In this document: positions 1 to 9,720 of the stretch, piece after piece
Layout: the number at the start of each line of letters is the position of its first letter
Position numbering within the stretch: position 1 is the stretch's first letter
Assembly: GCF_027111255.2 (NCBI RefSeq)
Contig: NZ_CP114285.2
Coordinates: 2,232,001 to 2,296,000, forward strand
DNA length: 64,000 nucleotides
Reading direction: 5' to 3'
From: Flavobacterium flavigenum
GTDB lineage: Bacteria > Bacteroidota > Bacteroidia > Flavobacteriales > Flavobacteriaceae
Program-made: the position numbers and the translations under genes
Notes under the pieces: generated by a model
Database searches by the model: none
Told to the model about the DNA's origin: nothing
The model's input: only the letters and a program-made list of their open reading frames with translations

Positions 1-460
1 TTATATATTTTTTATTTAATAAGTAACTCATAGCGAAAAAAGAAATAGCGACAGACAAAGATTGTCTTATTCCATTCAAAGAAAATATAAATAAAACTGG
101 TATAAAAACAAAAAGCACCAAAGGCAGATTTATTTTGTCTGTGTATTTTTTAATGCCTAGGTAAACTAAAATGTAGTTAAAAAAAGAAAAAAAGAAGAAA
201 AGAAAATGATAATCTAAATTTAAATACCGAAAAACTTTCATAATACCCAGAAATCCAAATTCAAAATTGTCATCTCTACTACCCCTAATGTACCAATCAA
301 CATAATTATCATAATCACAACCAATCCTGTCTCGGAATCCTCCAATTAACACCAAAATAGTTAAAAGTATTAAGCTAATAGTTTTTTCAGCATTAGGATA
401 TCTATAACTAAAAAGGAGTAAAACTAATACTACAATAACTAATAAAATATAAAAAAACAT
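1..460 (-). CDS. EpsG-family membrane protein (Wzy-like polymerase), partial
   Basis: An open frame reads from an ATG at 460 down to base 1 with no stop (153 codons), so the C-terminal part lies outside the window. The visible part has an N-terminal hydrophobic helix, the motif GGFRDRIGCDYDNYVDWY near residues 40-57, further hydrophobic helices, and NGIRQSLSVAISFF near residues 127-140. The GFRD...G.D...Y pattern followed by NGIRQ is typical of EpsG/Wzy-type polysaccharide polymerases. It would act in the inner membrane, joining repeat units. A second EpsG-type gene lies at 5000-6100. No promoter or terminator is visible in the 249 bp between this gene and the SDR gene upstream of it. Confidence 0.75.
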   Translation of the reverse strand, partial: MFFYILLVIVVLVLLLFSYRYPNAEKTISLILLTILVLIGGFRDRIGCDYDNYVDWYIRGSRDDNFEFGFLGIMKVFRYLNLDYHFLFFFFSFFNYILVYLGIKKYTDKINLPLVLFVFIPVLFIFSLNGIRQSLSVAISFFAMSYLLNKKYI

Positions 461-709
461 AAAATATTCTATTTAATCTCTTCTAAAATCTCTTACTTTA
501 CCTCATTTATTCTTCAATGCTGAGATTAATTTTGTCAATTACTAAAATTTATCAAATATTTAACATTATTATTGTATGCAAAATGGTAAAATAAGTCATA
601 TTAAAAAACAAGGAAAATCATCAATCCGTTAAAAAATCATATTTTTCTTACTATAAATCATCAATATATGCTATGTTTTGAATTATTATGACTGTTTGAT
701 TTTTTTTAC

Positions 710-1603
710 TTATTTAAAAGAATTAAATGTTTTTATAATACCTTCTTCTACTGATATAGGCAAGGATTTCCCAATCGCTTTTACTATCTTTTGATTACTT
801 ACAACATAATTTTCTGTTAACTTTTGCAAACGTTCTGAATTTAATGGTAAACGTAAATAGTCTCCTATCTTAGTAATACCCACAATCCAATAAACAGGAA
901 TTGACCAAATATTACTTTTTTTATTTAAGTTAGTTCTCAACAACTTAACCAATATATTTGTAGACAAAGGTTTATCATCCGCTATATGATATATACCTGA
1001 AGTTATTGACTCGTTTTCCAACAATTCCTTTATAACAAAACAAAGGTTTTCTATGCTCAAAAAAGAACGTAAATTTTCAAAAGCTCCCAACGGCCAAGGC
1101 AATCCTCTTGCGATCATCTTATAAAGTAAATTTAAATTACCTTTATTTCCTGGACCGTGAACCATACAAGGCCTTAGAATATAAATCCTTTTACCCTGAG
1201 GTAGTTCCTTACTTAAAATATATTCTTCAGCTTTAAATTTAGCTATTCCATAATGAGTCAAAGGGTGTGCAATTTCGTCTTCCGTTAAAACCCCATCCAC
1301 TCTGTCGGCAATTGCCTTCACCGTGCTCATAAATATGAACACATTTGCATCCGAAACCAAAAAAGCATCAAATAATTGTTTTGTGAGCTCAAAGATAGAA
1401 TCATAATAATCTTTTGGATTACCCACTTTTTTTAAATCATGGGCTTTTCCTGCAAGATGAATTATCGCACCAGTGTTCATTATATTAAATTCTTGATTAG
1501 GTATGTAACGAATACTCATTGGTTTGATATCACAAGTTGCCCTCAAATAATCTTGAAGATTTCTACCTACAAAGCCTGTTGCTCCTGTTATTACAATATT
1601 CAT
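710..1603 (-). CDS. NAD-dependent epimerase/dehydratase (extended SDR)
   Basis: 297 aa. The N-terminal Rossmann motif GATGFVG is at residues 7-13, the strand with catalytic Ser/Thr at MSTVKA (92-97), and the catalytic pair Y118xxxK122 lies in THYGIAKFKAEE. The HLAGKAHD segment near residue 49 resembles nucleotide-sugar 4-epimerases and 4-reductases of O-antigen and capsule loci. It probably changes a UDP-HexNAc or its 4-keto form in the cytoplasm, but the exact sugar cannot be read from the sequence. It is the last complete gene of the glycosyltransferase block. 252 bp without recognisable signals separate it from the GT4 gene upstream. Codon use is AT-rich like its neighbours. Confidence 0.8.
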   Translation of the reverse strand: MNIVITGATGFVGRNLQDYLRATCDIKPMSIRYIPNQEFNIMNTGAIIHLAGKAHDLKKVGNPKDYYDSIFELTKQLFDAFLVSDANVFIFMSTVKAIADRVDGVLTEDEIAHPLTHYGIAKFKAEEYILSKELPQGKRIYILRPCMVHGPGNKGNLNLLYKMIARGLPWPLGAFENLRSFLSIENLCFVIKELLENESITSGIYHIADDKPLSTNILVKLLRTNLNKKSNIWSIPVYWIVGITKIGDYLRLPLNSERLQKLTENYVVSNQKIVKAIGKSLPISVEEGIIKTFNSFK

Positions 1604-1855
1604 CTCAATTTTATAATCTATTATTTTTTTGATTTTATATTATGCTAAAAAAACATATTCTTTAAATAAAATTAAACATGTCTGAATTTAATTAATGCCG
1701 TTATTATTTTTTTGATTGTAAAAATAGTCTCTTAAAAAAATGACTTATTAACTTCCGACATATTCTTCTGTTTTTTAGGTAACAGGAACTTATAACATTT
1801 TTTTCGTTTTCTAAATTTTATAGCAGAAAGAGTATTATTTTTTTCAAATATAAAA

Positions 1856-3028
1856 TTACACCTCAGTTTTAAAATAATTAATAAGTTTTAATTGTTCTTC
1901 AACAAAAAAAGATCGAGAATACATATGATGGTTTTTGAAACAATTTAAAGATAACTTTTCAAGTACATCTTTATTCAAATTTAAATATTTCAATTTTTCA
2001 ACAATTTTATCAATGTCATTTGATTTTGAGATAGATTTAAGTAAATATCCATTAAAATTATTTTTTACAACATCTGAATTTCCACGTTCATCAAGAGTTA
2101 CAACAGGTACACCCATTGATAATGCCTCTACTATACAGACAGGTAATCCTTCTTTTTTACTTGGAAACAAAAAAACATCTGTAATAGCCAAATAATTTTC
2201 GACTATTGAACTATAACCTAAATTAAGAATATACTTATTCTTAAATAAATCGATCTCTTCCTTAACTGTAAGCCCTGTTGGATGTATCGGGTCCTTACCT
2301 CCAATTAAAAGCAACACTACTTTACCAGGAAATTCTTCAATTAATTTGACAAAACTACGGTAAACCAAATCAAATCCTTTGAACTCAACAAACCTTCCAG
2401 TATAAGTAATCACAAACTTACCATCAATATTTAAACTTTGTTTTAAATTTAATTTATCAACTTCAGTAAACCTTTTATTATCGAATTTATTTAAATCGCA
2501 ACCCACTCCGCAAGAATTATATTTAAATGTATTTTTCTTGAACATACTGCTTACCAATTTAAAATCTTTGCTGTTGATAAGAAATCTTTTATCCAACCTC
2601 AAAAAACAGAAAAATTCAACTATAGAAAACATTATTTTTCTAAAACCACTACTAGCATTCATGCCTAATCCATGGAAAGTACCCCAATATTTAATGCTTT
2701 TTTTTCTAAAGAGTATTACTGGAAAAATTCCTGTTGTAAAATGTGCATAAACCAAATTTGGATTCACATATGCTATTATGTTTCTAATGGCATAAGCACT
2801 TTTAATGAGTTTTGTTATTGAAGTAGATCTTGGTATATTTACTGTATGAAAAGTCAAATTATATTTAGTATAATCAAACTTATCCGCAATATTAATCACA
2901 TTAGAATCTGAGCAAATGACATGTATTTCATTTTCAAAACTTAACTGAATAGCAATTTCTGCAAGGAAATTATTAAAACTACCGTAATCTGTTATAACAA
3001 TAAGAACCTTATACATTATATTCATCAT
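1856..3028 (-). CDS. Glycosyltransferase family 4 (GT-B fold)
   Basis: 390 aa. The N-terminal half starts with YKVLIVITDYGSF and contains the acceptor-side fold. The C-terminal half has the donor-side signature: YTGRFVEFKGFDLV (phosphate-binding loop) and PSKKEGLPVCIVEALSMGVP (EX7E-type nucleotide-sugar motif). It probably adds one sugar of the repeat unit on the cytoplasmic face, retaining the anomeric configuration. The start overlaps the preceding GT4 gene by 20 bp. Met1, Met2 and Met5 are all possible starts, and Met5 (3016) leaves the shortest overlap. The adjacent GT4 gene suggests two consecutive transfers. Donor and linkage are unknown. Confidence 0.85.
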   Translation of the reverse strand: MMNIMYKVLIVITDYGSFNNFLAEIAIQLSFENEIHVICSDSNVINIADKFDYTKYNLTFHTVNIPRSTSITKLIKSAYAIRNIIAYVNPNLVYAHFTTGIFPVILFRKKSIKYWGTFHGLGMNASSGFRKIMFSIVEFFCFLRLDKRFLINSKDFKLVSSMFKKNTFKYNSCGVGCDLNKFDNKRFTEVDKLNLKQSLNIDGKFVITYTGRFVEFKGFDLVYRSFVKLIEEFPGKVVLLLIGGKDPIHPTGLTVKEEIDLFKNKYILNLGYSSIVENYLAITDVFLFPSKKEGLPVCIVEALSMGVPVVTLDERGNSDVVKNNFNGYLLKSISKSNDIDKIVEKLKYLNLNKDVLEKLSLNCFKNHHMYSRSFFVEEQLKLINYFKTEV

Positions 3029-4115
3029 TAAAATGACTTATTAATATTTCTGCTGATGATTGCCAAGTCAAATTGCCTATAGCATATTCATATGCTCGTT
3101 CATTCATAGAAGCTAATTTAGAATAATCATCTTCATAAATTTTACATATCTTTTTTGAAATCTCTAAATGATTAGCATTCAACACAAATCCAATCCCATC
3201 TGGAATTTGCTCGGCTAACGCCCCTTTATTGGTAGCTATAACGGTTCTTTTATTTGCAAATACTACTGGTATAACACCAGACTGACTTGCATCAATATAT
3301 GGCAACACTACAAAATCATGGTTTTTTATCAATTCTTCAATTTCCTCATCTTTTAACCATCTATTGATAATTTGAATATTCTTAGATAATTCAGAATTTT
3401 TTTTCAGATATGGGCTCAGATCTCCTCTACCAGCAATAGTAAGCTGTAAATTAGGCCGGTATCTGATCGAATTAGAAAATGCCTCTAATAGGAGACTTAT
3501 ACCTTTATATTCTTCAATTCTGCCAACAAAAAGGATTTTTTCTAAGAATCCATCATTCAAAATAACGTGTTTATTTGAAAAAAATGCAGCATGTGGAATA
3601 TAGATAATATCACTCTCTTTTTTGTTATAAAAATCACAAACATATTTTTTAAAAAAAACATTTAACAAAATTATCTTCCTTGCTTTTTTTATTTCAAACT
3701 TTTTTACAAGTTCAACAAAAAAATTAGCTTCACCTATATGTTCAATAGGGTCGTGTAAAGTATAATAAATATTGATGTTTTTTAAAAAAAATAATATCCC
3801 TGGGTTTAAAAGACTAATCATAGGGATATACAGCACTACTGGATTAAATTTTTTTATGCAATTCGCAATTTTATTCGATTTAAATAAATTTAACAATGCT
3901 AATAAAAATTCAATTTTATTTCTGTATGTATTAAAATATACAATTTTAACATTTGTCTTTTTTTCTATTTGAAACCAATCATCGTAATTATCTATAAGCC
4001 TCGACAATATAATTTGTAGTTCAACATTAGGTTTTTCGCTTAAAGCTTTAGCCATTTCAAGTGCGTATCTAGGTCCTGCACCTACTTTTCCTAAGAACAA
4101 AATAGTAATTTTCAT
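3009..4115 (-). CDS. Glycosyltransferase family 4 (GT-B fold)
   Basis: 368 aa. KITILFLGKVGAGPRYALEM opens the N-terminal domain. The C-terminal domain carries ILFVGRIEEYKGISLLLEAF and then VLPYIDASQSGVIPVVFANK, where the usual EX7E first Glu position reads as Ser-Gln, as in some GT4 members that use SQSG. It lies 3 bp after the GT2 gene and overlaps the next GT4, so the genes are translationally coupled. The role is inferred to be sugar transfer during repeat-unit assembly on undecaprenyl phosphate. The sugar donor cannot be assigned. Confidence 0.83.
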   Translation of the reverse strand: MKITILFLGKVGAGPRYALEMAKALSEKPNVELQIILSRLIDNYDDWFQIEKKTNVKIVYFNTYRNKIEFLLALLNLFKSNKIANCIKKFNPVVLYIPMISLLNPGILFFLKNINIYYTLHDPIEHIGEANFFVELVKKFEIKKARKIILLNVFFKKYVCDFYNKKESDIIYIPHAAFFSNKHVILNDGFLEKILFVGRIEEYKGISLLLEAFSNSIRYRPNLQLTIAGRGDLSPYLKKNSELSKNIQIINRWLKDEEIEELIKNHDFVVLPYIDASQSGVIPVVFANKRTVIATNKGALAEQIPDGIGFVLNANHLEISKKICKIYEDDYSKLASMNERAYEYAIGNLTWQSSAEILISHFNDEYNV

Positions 4116-4118
4116 TAT

Positions 4119-5000
4119 TTATTTTCTCATTTCTAATTCATCCTTTATAATCATTAAGCAACCTAATGGATAAATCAGTAATGGTAAAATATTATACTCT
4201 AAAAGTTTCCATTTACTTTTGAAGCTTTTATTATTATACCATCCAAATCTCCAAAAATTAATTAACGATTTCAATTTCGTTTTTAAAGGGACTTTTTTAT
4301 TGTTGTATAGCTCAGCATATATATCCATCGCATAACTACTACTCTTACGTCTGTTCAAAATTATATTCGCTGATAAACCCTCTTGTAAATATTCACATAT
4401 ATATATAGCTTTATCTACAAATAAAAAATCATAATCTTCTGATATTCTATTCCAAACCAATGCTTCAGAACAAAATTTTTCATTTTCATAATCAGGGTAT
4501 TTGTAATTTCGTAAAATTTCAGTTCTTGTAAACTCTTTAAAATCTACATTATACCCTAAATTATATCTAACATCAAAATAAGAGGTAATTTTTTCTTCAA
4601 ATGGTAGCTTTTCTCCAACTAAACTTCCATCTTTATATTTCAATCTAAAAACGACACCAGCTAATTTAGAATCAATTGTAGTCAAATATTTCTCCCCTAT
4701 TTCAATCGCATCATGCTGTAAAATGTCATCGCTATCAACAATAAAGATATATTCTCCAAGAGAGTTATCTCCCGCAATATTTATAGCTCTATGCTTCCCT
4801 CCATTATTTACTTTTATATAATTTATTTTCAGAATATTTTCTTTAATAAAATTTTGAACAATTATTGAAGTATCGTCTGTTGAGCCATCATCAACTATCA
4901 GCCATTCAAAATTTCTGGAAGTTTGTCTCAAAAGACTTTGGTATAAATCTTGAAGTAAATTAGATCTATTATAAGTTGGAGTAAAAACAGATATTAACAT
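4119..5000 (-). CDS. Glycosyltransferase family 2 (GT-A fold)
   Basis: 293 aa. ISVFTPTYNRSNLLQDLYQS opens the nucleotide-binding domain, WLIVDDGSTDDTS follows near residue 35, and the metal-binding DXD equivalent is IFIVDSDD near residues 90-97. The C-terminal region has a hydrophobic segment (LLPLIYPLGCLMII) that could sit on the membrane. It probably transfers a sugar with inversion in repeat-unit synthesis. Its ATG shares one base with the stop of the EpsG-type gene upstream (TAATG), so translation of polymerase and transferase is coupled. Donor specificity is unknown. Confidence 0.85.
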   Translation of the reverse strand: MLISVFTPTYNRSNLLQDLYQSLLRQTSRNFEWLIVDDGSTDDTSIIVQNFIKENILKINYIKVNNGGKHRAINIAGDNSLGEYIFIVDSDDILQHDAIEIGEKYLTTIDSKLAGVVFRLKYKDGSLVGEKLPFEEKITSYFDVRYNLGYNVDFKEFTRTEILRNYKYPDYENEKFCSEALVWNRISEDYDFLFVDKAIYICEYLQEGLSANIILNRRKSSSYAMDIYAELYNNKKVPLKTKLKSLINFWRFGWYNNKSFKSKWKLLEYNILPLLIYPLGCLMIIKDELEMRK

Positions 5001-6100
5001 TATAAAAAGAAAGTTTTAATAAACATTAAAATTGTAAATACCAAATTACAAAAGATTACAAAAAAGATAAATATATTTTGTTTTTTAATTAAATCTTTGT
5101 CTTTAATAATAGGGTATAATAACAAAAAAGGCATAAATATCCAAGATAGATACGCAAATCTGTTAGTAAAATTAGCATAAATTAATAATACCCAAATACT
5201 ATTGGTTATTAGATAAGTTTTAAACAAGATCTCATAAAATTTACTATTAAACTCTTTTTTAAAAACATAATAATAACCTAATACTATAGGAATAGCACTA
5301 TAAATTATAAAATCAATCCTAAAAACTCCTCCCTCATTACTTGTTTCTGACATATATTGAGAAATCCTATCATCAGAATTGTTACTTGACATAAAAGATA
5401 GATTTGAATTTATAAAATCTAATATCCTCTGCCCTATAAGTAATGATATAAAAACGCTTGCTATCCAGCATTTTATGTACCCCCTAACACTTCCAAATGA
5501 ATAAGCTAAAAAATAAGCAAGTAGTGGCAATAAAAAGGATTTATGCATAATTATGCTCAAAGCAAAAAAAATGAATTTTATAGACTTATTTTTTGTTGTA
5601 AATGCATATAAAAAAAAAGAACTTGCAAGACCTGTTCTTATTCCATTTACACCGTAATTCCAAAATGACATGCTACTTATTACAACAACAAACTGAAAAA
5701 AAACATTAGACTCTAAAATATTTCTAACTGCTAAATATTGTAAGAAAACATATAAAAAAGCTGTCATGAGATAAAATTGAACAATATTTAATCCCATAAT
5801 TTCGTTACATAAAAACATATAATAATAATAACCTACGTCTTTAAATTGATCAAGAAATGTAAAATTATTATAGTACTCCGTATATCTAATAGTATCTCCA
5901 AAATATATCTCTTGATCATAAGGATCTCTAAATCCAATAAATAAAATTGTTATCATTAAAAATACAATAACACCATATCTTCCAATAATTTTAGGGTAAT
6001 TATTGAAACTAGCTATTTCTATTAAGGGTAAAGTAAATAAAAGTGAGAATATTAATAGAAGTAAATAATAAATAGGAGTATATAGTTCGTTTGGAATCAT
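5000..6100 (-). CDS. EpsG-family polysaccharide polymerase (Wzy-like)
   Basis: 366 aa with about ten hydrophobic stretches. The family signature FIGFRDPYDQEIYFGDT is near residues 54-70, and NGIRTGLASSFFLYAF lies near residues 151-166. This matches EpsG-type polymerases, which link lipid-carried repeat units at the periplasmic side of the inner membrane. With the Wzx gene at 7518-9005 it makes the locus Wzy-dependent. The 245 bp upstream hold only AT-rich sequence with a small palindrome (TATTAAATTTAATA) and no convincing promoter. A second EpsG-type gene is cut by the left edge, so polymerase assignment between the two is open. Confidence 0.8.
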   Translation of the reverse strand: MIPNELYTPIYYLLLLIFSLLFTLPLIEIASFNNYPKIIGRYGVIVFLMITILFIGFRDPYDQEIYFGDTIRYTEYYNNFTFLDQFKDVGYYYYMFLCNEIMGLNIVQFYLMTAFLYVFLQYLAVRNILESNVFFQFVVVISSMSFWNYGVNGIRTGLASSFFLYAFTTKNKSIKFIFFALSIIMHKSFLLPLLAYFLAYSFGSVRGYIKCWIASVFISLLIGQRILDFINSNLSFMSSNNSDDRISQYMSETSNEGGVFRIDFIIYSAIPIVLGYYYVFKKEFNSKFYEILFKTYLITNSIWVLLIYANFTNRFAYLSWIFMPFLLLYPIIKDKDLIKKQNIFIFFVIFCNLVFTILMFIKTFFL

Positions 6101-6345
6101 AAATATTTAGAAGTTAAACGAAAATGGACGCTTATTAAATTTAATAATACTTTTTTTTGAATTTCCAACAATTAACAAATGATTTTCAATTCCCTTGTTT
6201 AAGTTTTTATAATAATATAGAATTAATTTAATCCTTTGTGAAGTTCTTAATTAACATTTACTTTTTTTATAATTTCAAAAAGAAAACATTGCTTACTAAA
6301 CACTTGTACTGATCTATTAAAAACCTTCATTACATCAAAGACTAA

Positions 6346-7512
6346 TTATTTGTTATTATAAAAAGATAATAATCCAATTTTTTCAAAAACATCACTAAAA
6401 CCATTTATATTGGCATATTGAATGTTTTTTTTATTAAAATTACTTTTAAGAGTTTTTATTGATTTTTGTAAGATTAACGAAAATGAATAAAAGATTATAA
6501 ACATCCAAAATACAAAAAAATTAACTTTTCTTTCAATTCTAAATTCTTCAGATTTTTTAATTGAAAATTTAAAAATATAATTCCTATTCATTATAATTGT
6601 CTGGGATATAAGAGGATAAAAATTAAAATGTTTTTTTAAATCATCTCTTTTTATTGACGTCAAAGCGTGTAATCCGCTGTCGCCCCATGTTGTAGAAACA
6701 CTATAGATTTTTGGAACCAAGCTATCCCATATATAATTATCTTTTCTATTTTTTAAATGTGGCATTTTATCTAAGGCGCCACAATGGTTACCTAAAATCT
6801 GAGCAGAAGTAGTACTTGCAGGACAAACCCCTGCAATTGTAATTGGATAATTTAAAACACAATGGTTTTTAAGAATTAATGACAAACACACCGCTGAAAA
6901 TATATCTGGACTCAAGGCACCATAATAATTACCAGTCGTTTCCTTAATTTTATCCATGATACTTTTTTTGATAATCCCATGATAGGATTTAGGAACATTA
7001 TAAAAAAAATAATTAACTAACCCATTTTTCAAAAGTTTAATCAATTCTTTTTTTGGATCAACTAAATGATAAGAATCATTAATTTTAGGAATCTTGATTA
7101 AACCATTAGGAAAATTAGGATGGGCTCCAGGCCATAAAAATGTAAATGTATCTTTACTGCAGACAGATTCAATATTGTTTTCTTTTATCCAGTGAACCAA
7201 TTCTATAATCTTTGGATGTACTGAATCATCATCGCCTATTAAAATAACATATTCGCCTGAAGCTAATTCCATAGCATAATTAAAGTTATCTATAGAACTT
7301 ATAGCTGAATTATTATAACGATATACTATGTTTTTATTACATATAGAATCTACAAAAGCTTCTACTTGTCTTGTATCACTATTATCAGAAATAGCTATTT
7401 GAATCAGATCGGATTTAAAAGATAAAATTGATTTGATAGTTTCTATACAATAAAACTCTCTATTTTTTGTAGCTATTACTATAGATAGCAAAGCTGTTGA
7501 CGAATTAGCCAT
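6346..7512 (-). CDS. Glycosyltransferase family 2
   Basis: 388 aa. LSIVIATKNREFYCIETIKS near residues 9-28 and YVILIGDDDSVHPKI near residues 88-102 give the GT-A nucleotide-binding fold with a GDDD metal site. The C-terminal part contains a hydrophobic stretch (FFVFWMFIIFYSFSLIL), suggesting membrane attachment. It starts 5 bp after the flippase stop. It is likely a repeat-unit sugar transferase. The C-terminal half is not a form I can tie to a known donor. Confidence 0.8.
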   Translation of the reverse strand: MANSSTALLSIVIATKNREFYCIETIKSILSFKSDLIQIAISDNSDTRQVEAFVDSICNKNIVYRYNNSAISSIDNFNYAMELASGEYVILIGDDDSVHPKIIELVHWIKENNIESVCSKDTFTFLWPGAHPNFPNGLIKIPKINDSYHLVDPKKELIKLLKNGLVNYFFYNVPKSYHGIIKKSIMDKIKETTGNYYGALSPDIFSAVCLSLILKNHCVLNYPITIAGVCPASTTSAQILGNHCGALDKMPHLKNRKDNYIWDSLVPKIYSVSTTWGDSGLHALTSIKRDDLKKHFNFYPLISQTIIMNRNYIFKFSIKKSEEFRIERKVNFFVFWMFIIFYSFSLILQKSIKTLKSNFNKKNIQYANINGFSDVFEKIGLLSFYNNK

Positions 7513-7517
7513 TATTA

Positions 7518-9005
7518 TTATTTTATTTGAGAACTAAAACTTATTAATTTTTCCTGATGGTTAATTTTATTATAAACTACAACATTTAAAATAAGAGATA
7601 TGCTTCCAATTAAACACATGTCAATAATAAACCAATATCTACCAACCAAACCATTAGTTGAAAAATAAATAACCGTTACAGTAACTATTGTAATAAAAGT
7701 TGGAATAAGCACATCATAGAATAACCATTTTAAAAATTGATTTGGTAAAAACTTATGAATTATAACATTACTCATAATTGCCAGAGAAATGAAATTTACC
7801 AAAATCCAAGGAAAACTTGCTCCAACCATTCCGTATTTATCAACACTAAAAACTATTAAAGGAATAATAACAAACAATCCAAAAAAACCAAGTGTAATAT
7901 TTGTTTTTGTATGGCCATTTGCTAATGATATGTAATAAGGAATTAATTGTAGACATAAAAAAAATCCTCCAATAACCAAAATCTTAACCGTAGTATTAAC
8001 TGCATTTGCAATTATTACATCGCCAGTCCATAAAGTAACTAATGGAATAGAATACAAAAAGACACATGCTACGATTGGAGCAGAAATCATAGTAATTATA
8101 AAGGCAAACTTATGAAAATAAGCTATTTTTCCTATAATATTTTTAGTTGAAACTAACTTAGAAAAAACAGGAAATATTGCAATAATAATAGGTGTAGAGA
8201 CTAACAATGGTATTTGTGATATAGTAGTCGCTAAAGAATAATAACCAAAAGACTTTAAATCCAAAATTTTACTAGTTACCAATTTATCAATTTGAATATT
8301 AATTGCTGATATAAACGCAATCACCATCATTCCTAATGCAAATTTCCAAATAGTATTAAGCAACTCTTTAGAAAAAACAGTTTTAGAATCTGTTTTTAAT
8401 TCATTCCAGAGATTTACTCTAAAAACAATTAGTAAAACTAAATTACAAACAATTTGCCATATGAAATAAACCTTCAGAGAAGGAAGCAACAATAATGGAA
8501 AAATAACAACTCCCGATCTAAACAGACTCCAAATTATATTTATTTTATTTACTAAAACTTGCTTTTGTAGTCCCATCAAACCACCTTGATATAGAGTCGA
8601 AAACAACTGCAATCCAATCCCTACACCTATTAACTTAATCAAGTTAGAGACTTCAATAGGCGTATAAAGGTCAGATTTTAAAAAATTATGCCCAATATAG
8701 TCTGAAAACAGAAAAATAAATAGCACTACCAATGTACATATTCCCAGATAAATTCTCTGGAAAGTAAATAATAAATTTGCTTTATTTTCTATAGTATTCT
8801 CTTTAGCCAGTTCTCTATTAAGGGTTACTGTCAAACCAGAATCAGCAAAAGCAAAAAGACCTAAAATAACAGCATAAAAATTTATAATCGCATACGATTG
8901 TATTCCAAGAATTTCTATATAAAATCTGATAAAAATAAAAATGGAGGCAAAGCTCCATAATTTACCTATATAATTGGCTGCTATGTTTTTATTGACTGTA
9001 CTCAT
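7518..9005 (-). CDS. wzx: Wzx-type flippase (polysaccharide biosynthesis/MATE-like)
   Basis: 495 aa from the chosen ATG at 9005 (MSTVNKNIAANYIGKLW). The frame stays open to an ATG at 9095, but those 30 extra residues do not resemble a conserved N terminus, while MSTVNKN matches the usual start of Wzx proteins. About 12-14 hydrophobic helices fill the sequence, with polar loops such as NRELAKENTIENKAN near residue 90. The protein is expected to flip undecaprenyl-pyrophosphate-linked repeat units across the inner membrane. It sits between sugar-modifying genes and glycosyltransferases. The 217 bp upstream show no clear signal. Confidence 0.82.
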   Translation of the reverse strand: MSTVNKNIAANYIGKLWSFASIFIFIRFYIEILGIQSYAIINFYAVILGLFAFADSGLTVTLNRELAKENTIENKANLLFTFQRIYLGICTLVVLFIFLFSDYIGHNFLKSDLYTPIEVSNLIKLIGVGIGLQLFSTLYQGGLMGLQKQVLVNKINIIWSLFRSGVVIFPLLLLPSLKVYFIWQIVCNLVLLIVFRVNLWNELKTDSKTVFSKELLNTIWKFALGMMVIAFISAINIQIDKLVTSKILDLKSFGYYSLATTISQIPLLVSTPIIIAIFPVFSKLVSTKNIIGKIAYFHKFAFIITMISAPIVACVFLYSIPLVTLWTGDVIIANAVNTTVKILVIGGFFLCLQLIPYYISLANGHTKTNITLGFFGLFVIIPLIVFSVDKYGMVGASFPWILVNFISLAIMSNVIIHKFLPNQFLKWLFYDVLIPTFITIVTVTVIYFSTNGLVGRYWFIIDMCLIGSISLILNVVVYNKINHQEKLISFSSQIK

Positions 9006-9222
9006 GTTAAAATTAATCTGGATATAATTAAAAGTCACGATATTTATAAATCGAGAAATAAAATAATTTGATAAAAAGAGTGAGTCATAAAACATAACAT
9101 AAAGATAGATTTAAAAATAACCTTTTAAAATCTACTACTTTATCCTTAGACAAAGTTTTTTTTAAACTATTTAAATAAAAGTATAATGCCAAACTTAAAC
9201 AAATTTATTATTTCTTATGCTT

Positions 9223-9720
9223 TTAAAAATTTCTCCCTTTGTAAGCAACACATTCAATATTGTCATCAATGTTATAGAACATTACATTCACATTTTTCAA
9301 ATTTTCAGAAATGATTTTATTTTTAGGAACCAATTTCCATCCAAATTTGTTATAAAAATCAACTAAATTGTCCTTACAAAACAAAATTCCTTTAAAATTG
9401 TTTTGATCTAAATACTTTTGCATCCCAACTAATAGTTCTTTACCATACCCTAATCCTTTTTCTAAAGAACATACATTTCCAATTCCTAAAAAAAAATGTC
9501 CTTCATTATTCAAAATCACCTCTGCATGAATTAAATTTAAATAACCTATAAGAATCTCATTTTGAAACATCAGTACATGAATATCTTCTCCGTTAATATT
9601 GTTGTTAATCCATCTTTTATGCTCTTCCTCTGAATAATCCCAATGCTTTTTCTTTAAGTTAACAATACTTTTTAAATTTTGCTCAGTTAATTGAGATTGT
9701 GTACAAAAATTGAATTTCAT
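9223..9720 (-). CDS. GNAT-family N-acetyltransferase
   Basis: 165 aa. The acetyl-CoA binding loop is visible as GNVCSLEKGLGYGKELL near residues 82-98 (R/Q-x-x-G-x-G/A pattern, here KGLGYG), followed by LVDFYNKFGWK near residues 123-133, the usual GNAT motif B. Its ATG overlaps the stop of the DegT homologue upstream by 4 bp (ATGA). Given that coupling, it may acetylate the amino group put on a nucleotide sugar by the aminotransferase, as PseH-type enzymes do, but its sequence is not clearly PseH-like. Substrate assignment is inference. Confidence 0.75.
   Translation of the reverse strand: MKFNFCTQSQLTEQNLKSIVNLKKKHWDYSEEEHKRWINNNINGEDIHVLMFQNEILIGYLNLIHAEVILNNEGHFFLGIGNVCSLEKGLGYGKELLVGMQKYLDQNNFKGILFCKDNLVDFYNKFGWKLVPKNKIISENLKNVNVMFYNIDDNIECVAYKGRNF

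Noticed and set aside
1604..1855. Possible small gene or RNA in the AT-rich gap between SDR and GT4 genes
   Set aside because: No frame of useful length, no stable stem and no promoter box on either strand; the same holds for 461-709 and 6101-6345.
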